64,000 nt of DNA from Kaustia mangrovi (GCF_015482775.1 NZ_CP058214.1:2284501-2348500); one strand, 5' to 3'; counted from the first letter of the stretch, positions 45,134-55,428 are shown. Translations and numbers: made by a program. Notes: a model not told the origin generated them from the sequence alone.

Positions 45134-45259
45134 ACGATGCGCGACGGTGGGCGATGTGGCCGTGAGAGAACAGCGTTTGACCACCCGAGGGTGGGAGGCC
45201 TCCAACGCGCAATGGCGCGTACACCTAACCCCCAAAGTCCCGAATGAAAGGAACGTGCG

Positions 45260-45565
45260 ATGAAGATGACCGCCGCACTGGTTGAACGCACATTGAACCA
45301 ATTCGAGTCCCAGGCCATTCCCGACGACCATCCGTCGGTCCCTCAGCTGAACGAGATGTTCGGAGAGCACACCTACTTCCTGAACGGCAACGGTCTGCAC
45401 ATCGTGGAACCGTCCGAGCCCGGACAGGAGGAGGCCCAGACGGGGCAGGTCATCAAGATCGCCGCCTGGCACGACGCGGAACGGACCAGCCTTGCGCCTC
45501 ACGAGCCCGAACCGACCGATGTCGTCGTCGCGCTCGGATCCGGCAATTCGGACGCCGGGGCCTAG
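45260..45565 (+). CDS. Small conserved-type protein of unknown function
   Basis: 101 residues. A ribosome-binding site AAAGGA lies eight bases before the ATG. The middle segment FGEHTYFLNGNGLHIVEP resembles a short conserved family of alphaproteobacteria that I cannot name with certainty. No membrane segment or Cys/His cluster is present, and it is acidic and probably cytoplasmic. Its own promoter likely lies in the preceding 160 bp after the boxR gene. Confidence 0.6.
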   Translation: MKMTAALVERTLNQFESQAIPDDHPSVPQLNEMFGEHTYFLNGNGLHIVEPSEPGQEEAQTGQVIKIAAWHDAERTSLAPHEPEPTDVVVALGSGNSDAGA

Positions 45566-46170
45566 CCGGCGCACAGTCCGGAGCGGCCATCGCAGGCCGT
45601 ACCGGTCGCCGCGCGGTGCCGCGGCTAGAGCGCTTTCAGGAAAAGTGGAGACCACTTTTCCGGTTCGAAAGCGCGGCGATACAGGGACCTGGAGGGCATT
45701 GAGTGAACGTGAGTTCACGAAATGCGCTCTAGGACGCACTCAGATCGGCGGCGGCGGGTGGGCTTGCACCTTCATGCCCATAACCCCCGCCGCCCATTTG
45801 GCGTCGCCGGAAAACGATCCGCGAGGGCAACGGGACTACGAATGATCGACCGATTGCAACGGGACGGGAAATCGGCCCCGTTCTTCGAGGCCTAGAACGT
45901 CCGGCGCGCGGACAGAGGGATCGTTTCGGTCCAATGCCGGTCGTTGCGCTCAAGACGCCGGCGACCAAGACTCCGATTGATCGAAAATCGGCGCCACGCA
46001 ACGCTCGTCTGCCGCCTGGCCCGGTCCGCCTTGTCGGTGAGATTTGCAGAAGCGGGAAGCAGCCACCGCTTGCCACAATTATCGTGTACCGGGAGGCGGG
46101 GATTGCGTCAAGCCGGGGTCCTTGTGTCATGGGATCGACCCTCGATTCGCATCAAAGGAGCTTCGAACCC
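45566..46170. other. Gene-poor stretch with a repeat element and arr promoter area
   Basis: About 600 bp without a convincing gene. It contains the short repeat at 45625-45732 and, further right, only short open frames with no ribosome-binding site or family resemblance. The last part must hold the arr promoter, but no clear -35/-10 pair was seen. Confidence 0.6.
45625..45732. repeat. MITE-like short repeat with CTAGAGCGC termini
   Basis: The 108-bp unit begins CTAGAGCGC and ends GCGCTCTAG (nine-base terminal inverted repeats). It has an inner dyad AAAAGTGG-AGA-CCACTTTT. Units with this pattern are widespread between genes in Hyphomicrobiales genomes and carry no protein. It is placed between the small gene at 45260 and arr. 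Confidence 0.7.
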
Positions 46171-46587
46171 ATGTCAGCGTCCGCCAGCGTGTTCTCCCAG
46201 TCGTTCTTTCATGGAACGCGGGCCGATCTGAAACCCGGAGACCTGATTGTCGTCGGTCACCGGTCGAACTTCGACGAAGCGAGATCGCTGTCCTGGGTCT
46301 ATTTCGCGGGGACGCTGGACGCGGCGATCTGGGGGGCGGAACTGGCCGTCGGCCCCGGGCGGGAACGCATCTATGTCGTGGAGCCGACCGGGCCGATTGT
46401 GGACGATCCCAACCTGACCGATAAGAAGTTTCCCGGCAACCCGACGCTGTCCTATCGCTCCCGCGAGCCATTGCGCATCATCGGCGAAGTCACGAACTGG
46501 CAAGGGCACCCGCCCGAAAAGCTGCAGCAGATGAAGGACGGCCTAGCCCGCCTGCAGGCGGACGGACCCGCCGACATCATCGATTAG
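46171..46587 (+). CDS. arr: Rifamycin ADP-ribosyltransferase (Arr)
   Basis: 138 residues, the full length of the family. FFHGTRADLKPGDLI, SWVYFAGTLDAAIWGAELA, VEPTGPIVDDPNLTDKKFPG and GEVTNWQGH are diagnostic Arr segments, including the NAD-binding His of the HGTR motif and the Asp of DDPNLTDKKFPGNPT. It inactivates rifamycins by ADP-ribosylation. AAAGGAG lies before the ATG. It stands alone between a repeat element and a tRNA gene. Chromosomal Arr homologues are common in environmental bacteria, so it need not be an acquired clinical gene. Confidence 0.93.
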   Translation: MSASASVFSQSFFHGTRADLKPGDLIVVGHRSNFDEARSLSWVYFAGTLDAAIWGAELAVGPGRERIYVVEPTGPIVDDPNLTDKKFPGNPTLSYRSREPLRIIGEVTNWQGHPPEKLQQMKDGLARLQADGPADIID

Positions 46588-46769
46588 CGCGATGCGGGAA
46601 CGACAGCGTCCACCTTCCCAAGCCTCCAGCCTGCCGTTCCCCGTTCCGCCAATCCGGCGAGCGATATTATCGACCGCCACCTTGCCCGCACGCGTGGTCT
46701 TGGCGAGGCAGCCATCACCAAGTTGCAAAACGGACTGCAAAACGAGGGTAGCGGCGAACAGCTAAGCTG

Positions 46770-46846
46770 TGGTGACCCCGGCAGGATTCGAACCTGCGAC
46801 CCTCAGATTAGGAATCTGATGCTCTATCCTGCTGAGCTACGGGGCC
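46770..46846 (-). tRNA. tRNA-Arg (anticodon CCU)
   Basis: On the minus strand the sequence begins GGCCCCGTAGCTCAGC, has an anticodon stem TCAGA/TCTGA round loop TTCCTAA (anticodon CCT), a TTCGAATC T-loop and an acceptor end CGGGGTC-A followed by an encoded CCA. All four arms fold. The body is 74 nt (46773-46846) plus CCA. Confidence 0.95.
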
Positions 46847-46946
46847 GGTCACGGGCCCCTATATAGCAGCGCGGTCGCATCGCTCCAAGCATTCGCCGCG
46901 CAAGGCTGTTACAAAGATGCGTGCGGTGGGGAAACAGGAAAGCGCC

Positions 46947-47605
46947 ATGCGGTATCCCGTGCTCGAGGCGATCGGGGAGGACGGCTTCACGGCCCTCGGC
47001 TGGTTCATGCCACGCCCAAGCGACGGCGTGCCGGTTCCCACCGAGATGCTGGTGCTTGTCGGCAATGCCGGCCCGGCACTCTGGCACCGCTTCGCCGCGG
47101 CCCGCGATCCCGCGCGCGACCGGCTCGACGACTGGACGCGCGACCGGCTCGGCGCGCTCGCCGACCGGTTCGGGGCAGCCGTCTTCTTCCCCTTCGACAC
47201 ACCGCCGCTGCCGTTCCAGCGCTGGGCGGCGAGGGCGGGTGCCGGCCGGCCCTCGCCGCTCGGCCTGACGATCCACCCCGAATACGGCCTGTGGCACGCC
47301 TATCGCGGCGCGCTCGCCTTCGCCCGGGCGCCGGCGCTTCCCGCCCGTCCCGACCGGCCGCATCCCTGCGACGACTGCCGCGACAGGCCCTGTCTTTCCG
47401 CCTGCCCCGTCGGCGCCTTCGACGGGCACGCCTACGATGTCGGGGCCTGCGCGCAGCATATCGCCACGCCCCGGGGCGCGGCCTGCCTCACGGGCGGCTG
47501 CCTCGCCCGTCATGCCTGCCCGGTCGGCCGCGCCCATGCCTACCGGCCCGAACAGGCCGAATTCCACATGAGGGCGTTCCTCGGGGCCCGCGAGGATATC
47601 CCCGA

Positions 47606-47624
<19 letters not shown>
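46947..47624 (+). CDS. Ferredoxin-like protein with C-terminal Cys clusters
   Basis: About 225 residues. The C-terminal third has two probable [4Fe-4S] sets: CDDCRDRPCLSACPVGAF (about 148-165) and CLTGGCLARHACPVG (about 188-202). The N-terminal two thirds are unassigned; FFPFDTPPLPFQRWAARAG and YGLWHAYRGALAF recall the region ahead of the clusters in QueG-like proteins, but the cobalamin domain is not evident. ATG 46947 with AGGAAAG is preferred, with 46917 as an alternative. Its end overlaps the rmlA end by 19 bases on the other strand. Confidence 0.7.
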
Positions 47625-48516
<892 letters not shown>

Positions 48517-48520
<4 letters not shown>

Positions 48521-49431
48521 GCCGCCTCCGCCGCGACCCGGTCGAGACAGCGCTCGAGCCCGTCGCGCCAATGCGGCAGGACGAGGCCGAGCCGCCGTTC
48601 GGCAAGGCCCGTGTCGAGCACCGACCAGGCGGGCCGCCGGGCGGATGCGCCGTGCTCGGCGCTGGCTATGGGGACGACGGTCGGCCGCGCGACGCCGCCG
48701 CGCGAGGCGATATCGAAGATGGTCCGCGCGAAGTCATAGCGGCTCGCCGATCCGCGATTGGTCAGATGATAGGTGCCCCACAACCCCTCGCCGGAGGAGG
48801 ACCAGCCCGGCCCGCCGTCGAGGATCGTGCCGGCGAGACGGACGATTGCCGCGGCGAGATCGTCCACATAGGTCGGCGCGCCGTGCTGGTCGTCGACCAC
48901 GCGCAACACACGTTGCTCGCGCGCGAGCCGCAACATGGTCGTCACGAAGTTGGCGCCGTCGGCGCTGTGGAGCCAGGCCGTGCGGAGAATGACATGGCGC
49001 TCGAGCCCGTTGCGCACGACGATCTCGCCGGCAAGCTTCGTCTCGCCATAGACGCCGAGCGGACCGGTCGGATCGTCCTCCCGGTAGGGCACCCGGCCGA
49101 GGCCGTCGAACACATAGTCGGTGGAGACATGGATCAGCGGGACGCCGCACTCGCGGCACCACCTGGCGACGATGCCGGGCGCCCAGGCATTGACGGCGCG
49201 GGCCCGTTCGGGCTCCATCTCGGCACGGTCCACCGCGGTATAGGCCGCCGCATTGACGACGACGCCTGGAGCGGTCCGGTCGAGCGCCTCCGCGATGCTC
49301 TCCGGCTCGGCGAGGTCGATCCCGGGCCGACCGAGGCAGGTGACGGACAGCCCGGCCCCGGGCGCGGCCCGCGCGAGCGCGCCGGCAAGCTGCCCCCTAC
49401 GGCCGATGACCAGCATATCGGGCACCGTCAT
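48517..49431 (-). CDS. rmlD: dTDP-4-dehydrorhamnose reductase (RmlD)
   Basis: 304 residues, SDR fold. An N-terminal nucleotide loop (GRRGQLAGAL), STDYVFDG and the YGETK catalytic Tyr-x-x-x-Lys are present. It performs the last step to dTDP-L-rhamnose using NADPH. It overlaps rmlB by four bases upstream and rmlA by four bases downstream. Confidence 0.94.
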
Positions 49432-50537
49432 GCGACATCTCCCTGCGCGACGACACCGGCCGCGCCAGCCGCGCGGCCGACCGGTGCGGCGGCCTTGCCG
49501 CGCCCCGCAGCGCCGGCCTGTCTCAAGGGACGCCACCACGCCTCGTTGTCCAGATACCAGCGCACGGTGCGCTCAAGGCCGGAGGAGAAGTCCTCCAGGG
49601 CCCGCCAGCCGATCTCGTCCTCGATCCGGCCGGGGTCTATGGCATAGCGGAAATCGTGGCCGGCCCGGTCGGCCACGAAGGCGATCTGTTCAAGATAGGA
49701 ACCGCCGCCGCTGCGTGGCGCCAGCCGGTCCAGAAGCCCGCAGACGGCGCGCACCACATCGATGTTGCGCCGCTCCGCACGCCCGCCGACCGTGTAGCGT
49801 TCGCCGGGCCGGCCGCGCGCGAGGAGGGCGAGGAGGGCGCGCGCATGGTCCTCCACATGAAGCCAGTCGCGCACATTGTCGCCACGGCCGTAGATCGGCA
49901 GGTCCATCCCGTCGAGCGCGTTGACGATCGTCACGGGCACGAGCTTCTCGGGGAACTGGAACGGGCCGTAATTGTTGGAGCAGTTGGAGACGATGACCGG
50001 CAGGCCGTAGGTGCGCTGCCAGGCCATGGCCAGATGGTCGGCGCTCGCCTTGCTCGCCGAATAGGGCGAGCTCGGATCGTAGGGACTCGCTTCGGTGAAG
50101 GTCCCGTCGTCGGGACCGAGGCTGCCATAGACTTCGTCGGTGGAGACATGGAGAACGCGAAAGCGCTCGCGGCGGGTGTCCGGGAGCCCGGACCAGTAGC
50201 GCCGCGCCGCCTCGAGCAACGTGTAGGTCCCCACGATATTGGTCTCGATGAAGGCCGCCGGCCCCTCGATCGACCGGTCGACATGGGATTCCGCGGCGAG
50301 ATGGATGATCGCGTCGGGCTCCTCGTCGGCAAGGACGGCCTGCAGGCCGGCGCGGTCGCCAATGTCCAGCCGGCAGAACCGGTAGCGCGGCGAGCCCGCG
50401 AGCCCCGCCGTCGACTGCGGCGTCGCGGCATAGGTCAGCTTGTCGATATTGACGGCACGATGTCGGGTCCCGTGGACGATCGCACGGCATACCGCCGAGC
50501 CGATGAACCCGGCACCCCCGGTCACGATAATGCGCAT
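49428..50537 (-). CDS. rmlB: dTDP-glucose 4,6-dehydratase (RmlB)
   Basis: 369 residues. IIVTGGAGFIGSAVCRAI binds NAD, HLAAESHVDRSI and STDEVYGSLG are family motifs, and YSASKASADH holds the catalytic Tyr and Lys. It is about 15-20 residues longer than usual, with an Ala/Gly-rich C-terminal tail that adds no recognisable domain. It heads the leftward rmlB-rmlD-rmlA unit. Its promoter lies in the AT-rich stretch to its right. Confidence 0.94.
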   Translation of the reverse strand: MRIIVTGGAGFIGSAVCRAIVHGTRHRAVNIDKLTYAATPQSTAGLAGSPRYRFCRLDIGDRAGLQAVLADEEPDAIIHLAAESHVDRSIEGPAAFIETNIVGTYTLLEAARRYWSGLPDTRRERFRVLHVSTDEVYGSLGPDDGTFTEASPYDPSSPYSASKASADHLAMAWQRTYGLPVIVSNCSNNYGPFQFPEKLVPVTIVNALDGMDLPIYGRGDNVRDWLHVEDHARALLALLARGRPGERYTVGGRAERRNIDVVRAVCGLLDRLAPRSGGGSYLEQIAFVADRAGHDFRYAIDPGRIEDEIGWRALEDFSSGLERTVRWYLDNEAWWRPLRQAGAAGRGKAAAPVGRAAGAAGVVAQGDVA

Positions 50538-50696
50538 TCCCCGCCCCTGCTTTCAACATGCGGGCCGCCGGCCGGACGTCCGGAGCTCCGCAAGAGTCAA
50601 CGGGGACACTTATCCCATAAATACAATCATAAGTAAATGTTACATTGATATTCCCTTAAAGGATGCATCTTCGCTGGTGGCCTGACACGGCGTGCG
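50538..50696. promoter_or_regulatory. AT-rich promoter region of the rmlBDA unit
   Basis: A short AT-rich stretch (about 50610-50660) between rmlB and the ManC-like gene. On the minus strand it contains TATGAT- and TATTTAT-like hexamers suitable for -10 elements. No operator-like dyad was noticed. Confidence 0.45.
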
Positions 50697-51659
50697 TCAG
50701 GCCCGCCCGTAGTCGTCGGCGATACGGACAATGTCGTCCTCTCCCAGATAGGTGCCGAGCTGGACCTCGATGATACGTAACGGCACCTCTCCCGGATTGG
50801 CGAGACGATGGACCTCGCCGCGCGGGATGGCGAATGTCTCGTTCCAGCCGACGAGCCGGGTTTCCCCGCCGCAGGTGACGAGCGCCTCGCCGGACACGAC
50901 CACCCAGTGCTCGCTCCTGTAGCGGTGGCGCTGCAGCGAGAGCTGGGCGCCCGGCTCCACCACGATCTCCTTGACCTGCACACCCTCATGCCTGTGCACG
51001 CTGCGATATCGCCCCCACGGCCTGAAGACCGGCGGCGGACCACCCCGCACCGGTCCGGAGCAGCCGGAAATCGGCCTGACAGGCGCCTCGTGGAAGGCCT
51101 GACCGCCGAGCGCGCCGAGCAGCGTATCGACGGGTGCCAGGAATGAAACGGGTGCCGGCTGCCGCTGCCCGGTCTCCGCCTGCGTGAACGCGCTCTCCAC
51201 GAAACGGGCGAGGGCGGCCGGATCGCAAAGGAACGATGTCTGAAGCGGATCGGGATCGGCACAGCCATCGTCGATCCCGCCGCAAGTCCAGGCGGACACC
51301 AGAACGAGCCCGCCATGCCCCTCGCGCCGGAGCCATCGGGCCGCGAGCGCCAGGGCGGATGCCCGATCCGCCCCGTCGGGCGCCCACAGGACCGCGCCCG
51401 GCTCCGCGCCCGCCCGCCGATAGGCCGCGCGAAGCGCGCCCTGCATCGCCTGCTCCGCGACCACCAGCGGTGCGGCCGGTCCCGGCACGCTCTCGCTCAG
51501 GGCAAGGGCCCGGCCGAGCTCTCTTTCAAGCCGTCTCTCGAGATTGCCGCCACCCTCTGCCTGCGCATCTCCGCAGGCCACCAGATGAACCGTCTGAATG
51601 TCGGCAAGATCGCCACGCGCGCGTGCCGGCAGCGGCACGCCGTGCTCTGTCGCTCTCAT
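50697..51659 (-). CDS. ManC/AlgA-like protein: mannose-6-phosphate isomerase cupin with degenerate N-terminus
   Basis: 320 residues. The C-terminal 110 residues are a type II phosphomannose isomerase cupin (FRPWGRYRSVHRHEGVQVKEI, LSLQRHRYRSEHWVVVSGEA, IPRGEVHRLANPG) with the metal-binding residues of the QRHRYRSEHW strand. The N-terminal 200 residues lack the GG-x-GTR-L-P nucleotidyltransferase motif of ManC/AlgA, and only scattered remnants resemble that domain. It may be isomerase-only or serve as a regulator of the sugar pathway. It follows the promoter of rmlB in the same direction. Confidence 0.75.
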   Translation of the reverse strand: MRATEHGVPLPARARGDLADIQTVHLVACGDAQAEGGGNLERRLERELGRALALSESVPGPAAPLVVAEQAMQGALRAAYRRAGAEPGAVLWAPDGADRASALALAARWLRREGHGGLVLVSAWTCGGIDDGCADPDPLQTSFLCDPAALARFVESAFTQAETGQRQPAPVSFLAPVDTLLGALGGQAFHEAPVRPISGCSGPVRGGPPPVFRPWGRYRSVHRHEGVQVKEIVVEPGAQLSLQRHRYRSEHWVVVSGEALVTCGGETRLVGWNETFAIPRGEVHRLANPGEVPLRIIEVQLGTYLGEDDIVRIADDYGRA

Positions 51660-51881
51660 CTGCCCCCCATGGACGTGAGCGAGATATGGTGCGCGGCCCG
51701 CCGCCCGAACGGCGCGAGATCGCCTCGCCGGCGCGCCGTGAAGCCCCCCTCTCCCCCGGTATGTGTCCCGCAGCCAGGCCTGAGGCCCGCCTGCGGGTAG
51801 CCATTTACCCCGAGATCATAACCATAGGAGGCAGAAAATGTCCATGCTACTCAAGATATATGTCTTCCATGCGAACTAGCG

Positions 51882-52481
51882 TCATTCAACATGGTCAAGA
51901 CCGGTGCGCTCGAGATCGGCATGCTCGAAGGCAGCGGGGATATCCGCCAGGCCGGGATGCGCCCGGTCCTTGTCCGACAGCGTGGCCTCGTCCGCTGTGA
52001 CGGGCCAGTCTATGGCGAGGTCCGGGTCGTTCCAGAGCAGGCCGCGGTCGTGCTCGCGCGAATAGGGAGCGGACACCTTGTAAGCGATCTCCGTCGACGG
52101 TTCGAGGGTGCAGAACCCGTGGGCGAAGCCGACCGGCACATAGACCTCGTTGCCGAGCGCGGCACTCAGCACGACCGTGGCGTGGCGCCCGAAAGTCGGC
52201 GATCCCCGCCGGATATCCACCACGACGTCGAGCACGGCCCCGCGCAGGACGCGCACGAGCTTGGCCTGGGCGAAGGGCGGGATCTGGAAATGCAGGCCGC
52301 GCACGGTTCCCTTGCGCGCCGACATGGACTGGTTGTCCTGGACGAAGTCCTCCGCGATGCCGTACTCGGCAAAACGCTCCCTGTTGTAGGTCTCGCAGAA
52401 GAAGCCGCGCTCGTCGGCGAGGCGCGCCGGAACGAGCTGCAGGATCTCCTTCAGCGGATGCAGTCGCGAACACTGGATCAT
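51882..52481 (-). CDS. rmlC: dTDP-4-dehydrorhamnose 3,5-epimerase (RmlC)
   Basis: 199 residues. The cupin motifs DNQSMSARKGTVRGLHFQ and YVPVGFAHGFCTL, with the catalytic His in RGLHFQ and the family's aromatic Tyr, are present. It makes dTDP-4-dehydro-L-rhamnose. It is separated from rmlBDA by the ManC-like gene, a departure from the usual contiguous rml order. It follows the large glycosyltransferase gene by 43 bp in the same direction. Confidence 0.93.
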   Translation of the reverse strand: MIQCSRLHPLKEILQLVPARLADERGFFCETYNRERFAEYGIAEDFVQDNQSMSARKGTVRGLHFQIPPFAQAKLVRVLRGAVLDVVVDIRRGSPTFGRHATVVLSAALGNEVYVPVGFAHGFCTLEPSTEIAYKVSAPYSREHDRGLLWNDPDLAIDWPVTADEATLSDKDRAHPGLADIPAAFEHADLERTGLDHVE

Positions 52482-52524
52482 GAACTCCGCTCCCCGGTTC
52501 CGGTACGGCTCTCGCGCGCCATGG

Positions 52525-55428
52525 TCACAAGGCGACGCGGGCCGAGGCCCGCGAACTTGCCGACAGGGCGCGCGTGGCGCTGCCTTGCGTTGCGACGGGG
52601 GCTCCCTGCCCCAGCGTCATGAGCTCGCCCACGATGAATGCGGGGTTTCCCTGCTCACTGAGATCGATCAGCCGTCCGGCATCGAGCGCGCGCAGCCGCG
52701 CTGCGATCGCGCCGATATCGAAGGCGCAAACCGGCAGGCCCGTTTGCAGGGCTTCCGACAATGTGTAGCAATAGGTCTCCGGCCAGATCGACGGCAGCCA
52801 CAGCACGTCGATCTTGTGCTTGGCGACCAGCCACTCGACCTTGTCGTTGCTGTAGGGGCCCGTGACCTCCACGCCCAACCGCCTGACCTCGGCATCGCGG
52901 GAGGTGTATCCGATCACGGTGAAGGAAACGGGCAGCTCCTTGCGGTTGGCAAACCTCGCGCAGTCCTCCAGAACCCTGAGTCCCTTGATTTCGCTGATCG
53001 CGCCGATCACTCCGACGCGGACCGGATCCGACGGCTTGCGCCCGCTGCGGATGCGAGGCTCGAAGGCACTGTCGGCATCGTCATGGGCGCGCACCACGAT
53101 ACGGGCGTCGGGAAAATAGCGCCTGAGCCGGGTCTCAACATCGCCGCTCGGCACATAGACGTGCTCGGCGATATCGAACAGACGCCCATAGCGCGCTCGC
53201 CACTGGACGATATCCACGGCGCCGAACTCGGTAGGTTTCCTGGACAGGCAAGCCTGGCACTGCCGAACCGGCGGCTCGCCGCAATAGGTACCGTCGGCAC
53301 CGACCAGGTTGATCCTGGGGCAGATCGAGAAATAGTCGTGCACCGTCACATCGATCGGTATTCCGGCCTTGCGCGAGAGGTCGGCGAACCGATCCGGCGC
53401 GTCCGCCTTGAACTCGACCAGATGATGGATGTGGATCCTGGAGATGCCGAGCGAGCGGAGCAGCGCGACCAGACGCTCCTGATCGTCCTCCAGGTCGATC
53501 GCGTCCAGGTTGGGCAGCACCAGTGCTGCGGCGTGCGACAGTCTGGCCAGACGCCGCGAGAATGACGTCGCCCGCAAATGATATGTCGACCACCCCTCCC
53601 GGGTCAGCCGCGCCATCTGTTCCTGAACGTGCTTTTCCGTCCCGCCGCCGCGAATATGGTTGATCAGGAGCATGTTGCGGTCCGTGCCGAGCCTCTTCAG
53701 GCGCGCCACATCGAGGCGTGCGCGAACCTCCTTGATCGGGTCCTCGGCAATGAACCGGTGGATGGATCTCTCATAGTCGGGATAAAGCGCGTTCAGGGTC
53801 TCGAGCGCGCGCTGTCCGCGCCTCAGTCGCTCCTTGTTGCCGAAGGATGTGCTGCCGACATGGCGCACGAAGACATTCGCCGCAAGCACATGCCGCCACC
53901 CTTGCGCGCGCGACCGCAGGCAGAACTCGTTCTCCTCGCCATAGCCCTTGCCGAACCGCTGCTCGTCGAACAGGCCGCACGCCTCCAGGCACGGCCGCGT
54001 GATGTACATGCAGAAACCGACGGCGGTCGGAATCTCGATCGCGACGCCATCGTTGGCCTCGCGCGTCAGCTTGTCGAGGGTCGCATGCGACACCTCGAGG
54101 GGCGCCACATTGTCCTGGGCGAAGACGGGATAGCTGCAGATCGTGCCGTTATTGGTCATCGGCGTGACGGTTCCGATATCGCCGGCGCGGCGCGACGCCG
54201 CGCGCAGCCGGTCGATCCAGTCGCCATAGACCTCGGTGTCGGAATTGAGGAGGACCACATCCGCGCTCGTGTCGAAGGCCATGCCGCGATTGACGCTGGC
54301 CACGAAGCCGCGATTTTCCTTGTTCCGCAACAGCTTGAAATAGCCCTTGCGCGCCAGCCGCCGCAGATCCGACGACAGCGCCTTGTCCGGGCTGCGATCG
54401 TCGATCACGACCAGTTCGAAGGGCGTCTCGTTCTCCGCGGTCAGGACCAGCGCAAGGCAGGACAGCGTCTCCGCCCGCCCCTTGTAAACGGGGACCACGA
54501 CGCAGACCTCGGCCTCGCCGTTCGGCGCGGCCCGGCGGCCATGCTCCGCGATCCGGGCGAGCGACGACTTGACCTGCGGCGAGCACGACCCGGCCTGCCC
54601 GCCGTCTCCCGCCCCGTCCGGCGCCTTGTGCAGGGGCGGTGCAGGCCGCCGCCCCTCCTGCTCGCCATAGAGCACGAAATGCTCCAGCGCACACAGGCCG
54701 GACATGGCGACATCCGGGTTGGCCCGCAGATAGTAAGCCGGGTTGAAGAGCGGCGTGGCCGCCCTGTTCTCGCTCATGCCGTGACGGCAGAAATGGGCGT
54801 AGGGATCGACCTTCGCGCGCTGCACATCGTAGTTGGTCGCCAGATAGTAGTCCGCATCGAACCAGGGCGAGGGGGCCCTGCCCGACGCGCCGCCGCCGGC
54901 CAGATAATGGATCAGCGGGTTGACATCGATATCCCCGAACCGGTCGAGCTGCCGGCGGTAGTATCGGACATCGAAGACCGCATTGGGATTGCGGCCCTCC
55001 CGCGCCCCCCAGCGCACGAAATGGTAGAGAGGATCCTGCCCGGAACGCGCCACGTCGCGGTTGGCGCGGCGATAGAAATCCCGGCTGAACAGCCCGCTAT
55101 AGTGGATCAGCAGCATCTCCCACCGCGCCATGATGCGGGGGCAAAGGCGATGGCCCGGCCCGCGCACCGCCAGCGACAGCCGGCTCAGCGCCTTGAGGAC
55201 GAAGTTCACAAATCTGGGCGAGCGCGCAAGCGCCCGCATCGCCAGCAGACGTGGTCTTGCGATCATGACACCTGGACGGGGACCCCACCCTAGGGTGGGC
55301 TTTGCGTGTGTTGCGTCCCTTGCCGGAACGGCGGCGGCGCGAGCTTTCGGGGTTGGCTCCTCCCGGACAACCGCATCCCGACCCGGCGCAATCGTGCCAT
55401 GCGCGACTGGCCGCCCCTCTGACTTCAT
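52525..55428 (-). CDS. Large bifunctional glycosyltransferase with N-terminal repeats (GT2 + GT4 type)
   Basis: 967 residues. Region one (about 110-270) has four tandem repeats of about 38-40 residues built on the pattern F/Y-x-x-x-YYL-x-x-NPDV-x-x-x-x-x-PL-x-HF-x-x-x-G-x-x-EGR-x-P (e.g. FNPAYYLRANPDVAMSG). Region two is a GT2 domain (CVVVPVYKGRAETL, LVVIDDRSPD, VVLLNSDTEVYGDWIDRL with a DxD-like SDT). Region three is GT4-like with GVIGAISEIKG and the C-terminal VKWLVAKHKIDVLWLPSIWPETYCYTLSEALQTG. It would add two sugars of a surface polysaccharide, probably including rhamnose. ATG 55428 has GGGGGAGA; ATG 55266 is the alternative. Confidence 0.85.
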   Translation of the reverse strand: MKSEGRPVAHGTIAPGRDAVVREEPTPKARAAAVPARDATHAKPTLGWGPRPGVMIARPRLLAMRALARSPRFVNFVLKALSRLSLAVRGPGHRLCPRIMARWEMLLIHYSGLFSRDFYRRANRDVARSGQDPLYHFVRWGAREGRNPNAVFDVRYYRRQLDRFGDIDVNPLIHYLAGGGASGRAPSPWFDADYYLATNYDVQRAKVDPYAHFCRHGMSENRAATPLFNPAYYLRANPDVAMSGLCALEHFVLYGEQEGRRPAPPLHKAPDGAGDGGQAGSCSPQVKSSLARIAEHGRRAAPNGEAEVCVVVPVYKGRAETLSCLALVLTAENETPFELVVIDDRSPDKALSSDLRRLARKGYFKLLRNKENRGFVASVNRGMAFDTSADVVLLNSDTEVYGDWIDRLRAASRRAGDIGTVTPMTNNGTICSYPVFAQDNVAPLEVSHATLDKLTREANDGVAIEIPTAVGFCMYITRPCLEACGLFDEQRFGKGYGEENEFCLRSRAQGWRHVLAANVFVRHVGSTSFGNKERLRRGQRALETLNALYPDYERSIHRFIAEDPIKEVRARLDVARLKRLGTDRNMLLINHIRGGGTEKHVQEQMARLTREGWSTYHLRATSFSRRLARLSHAAALVLPNLDAIDLEDDQERLVALLRSLGISRIHIHHLVEFKADAPDRFADLSRKAGIPIDVTVHDYFSICPRINLVGADGTYCGEPPVRQCQACLSRKPTEFGAVDIVQWRARYGRLFDIAEHVYVPSGDVETRLRRYFPDARIVVRAHDDADSAFEPRIRSGRKPSDPVRVGVIGAISEIKGLRVLEDCARFANRKELPVSFTVIGYTSRDAEVRRLGVEVTGPYSNDKVEWLVAKHKIDVLWLPSIWPETYCYTLSEALQTGLPVCAFDIGAIAARLRALDAGRLIDLSEQGNPAFIVGELMTLGQGAPVATQGSATRALSASSRASARVAL

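Noticed and set aside
45842-45895. Seventeen-codon frame ending in GKSAPFFEA-like sequence, resembling the start of DUF35 proteins
   Set aside because: It is too short, has no good ribosome-binding site and no following zinc ribbon. The likeness is probably chance.
46543-46740. Minus-strand frame of 65 residues between arr and the tRNA
   Set aside because: It has no motif or ribosome-binding site and overlaps the end of arr.
44170-46846. Box cluster and arr as a genomic island inserted at tRNA-Arg
   Set aside because: No integrase, no direct repeat of the tRNA 3' end and no transposase were recognised, and the box genes have the same composition as the rest of the window.
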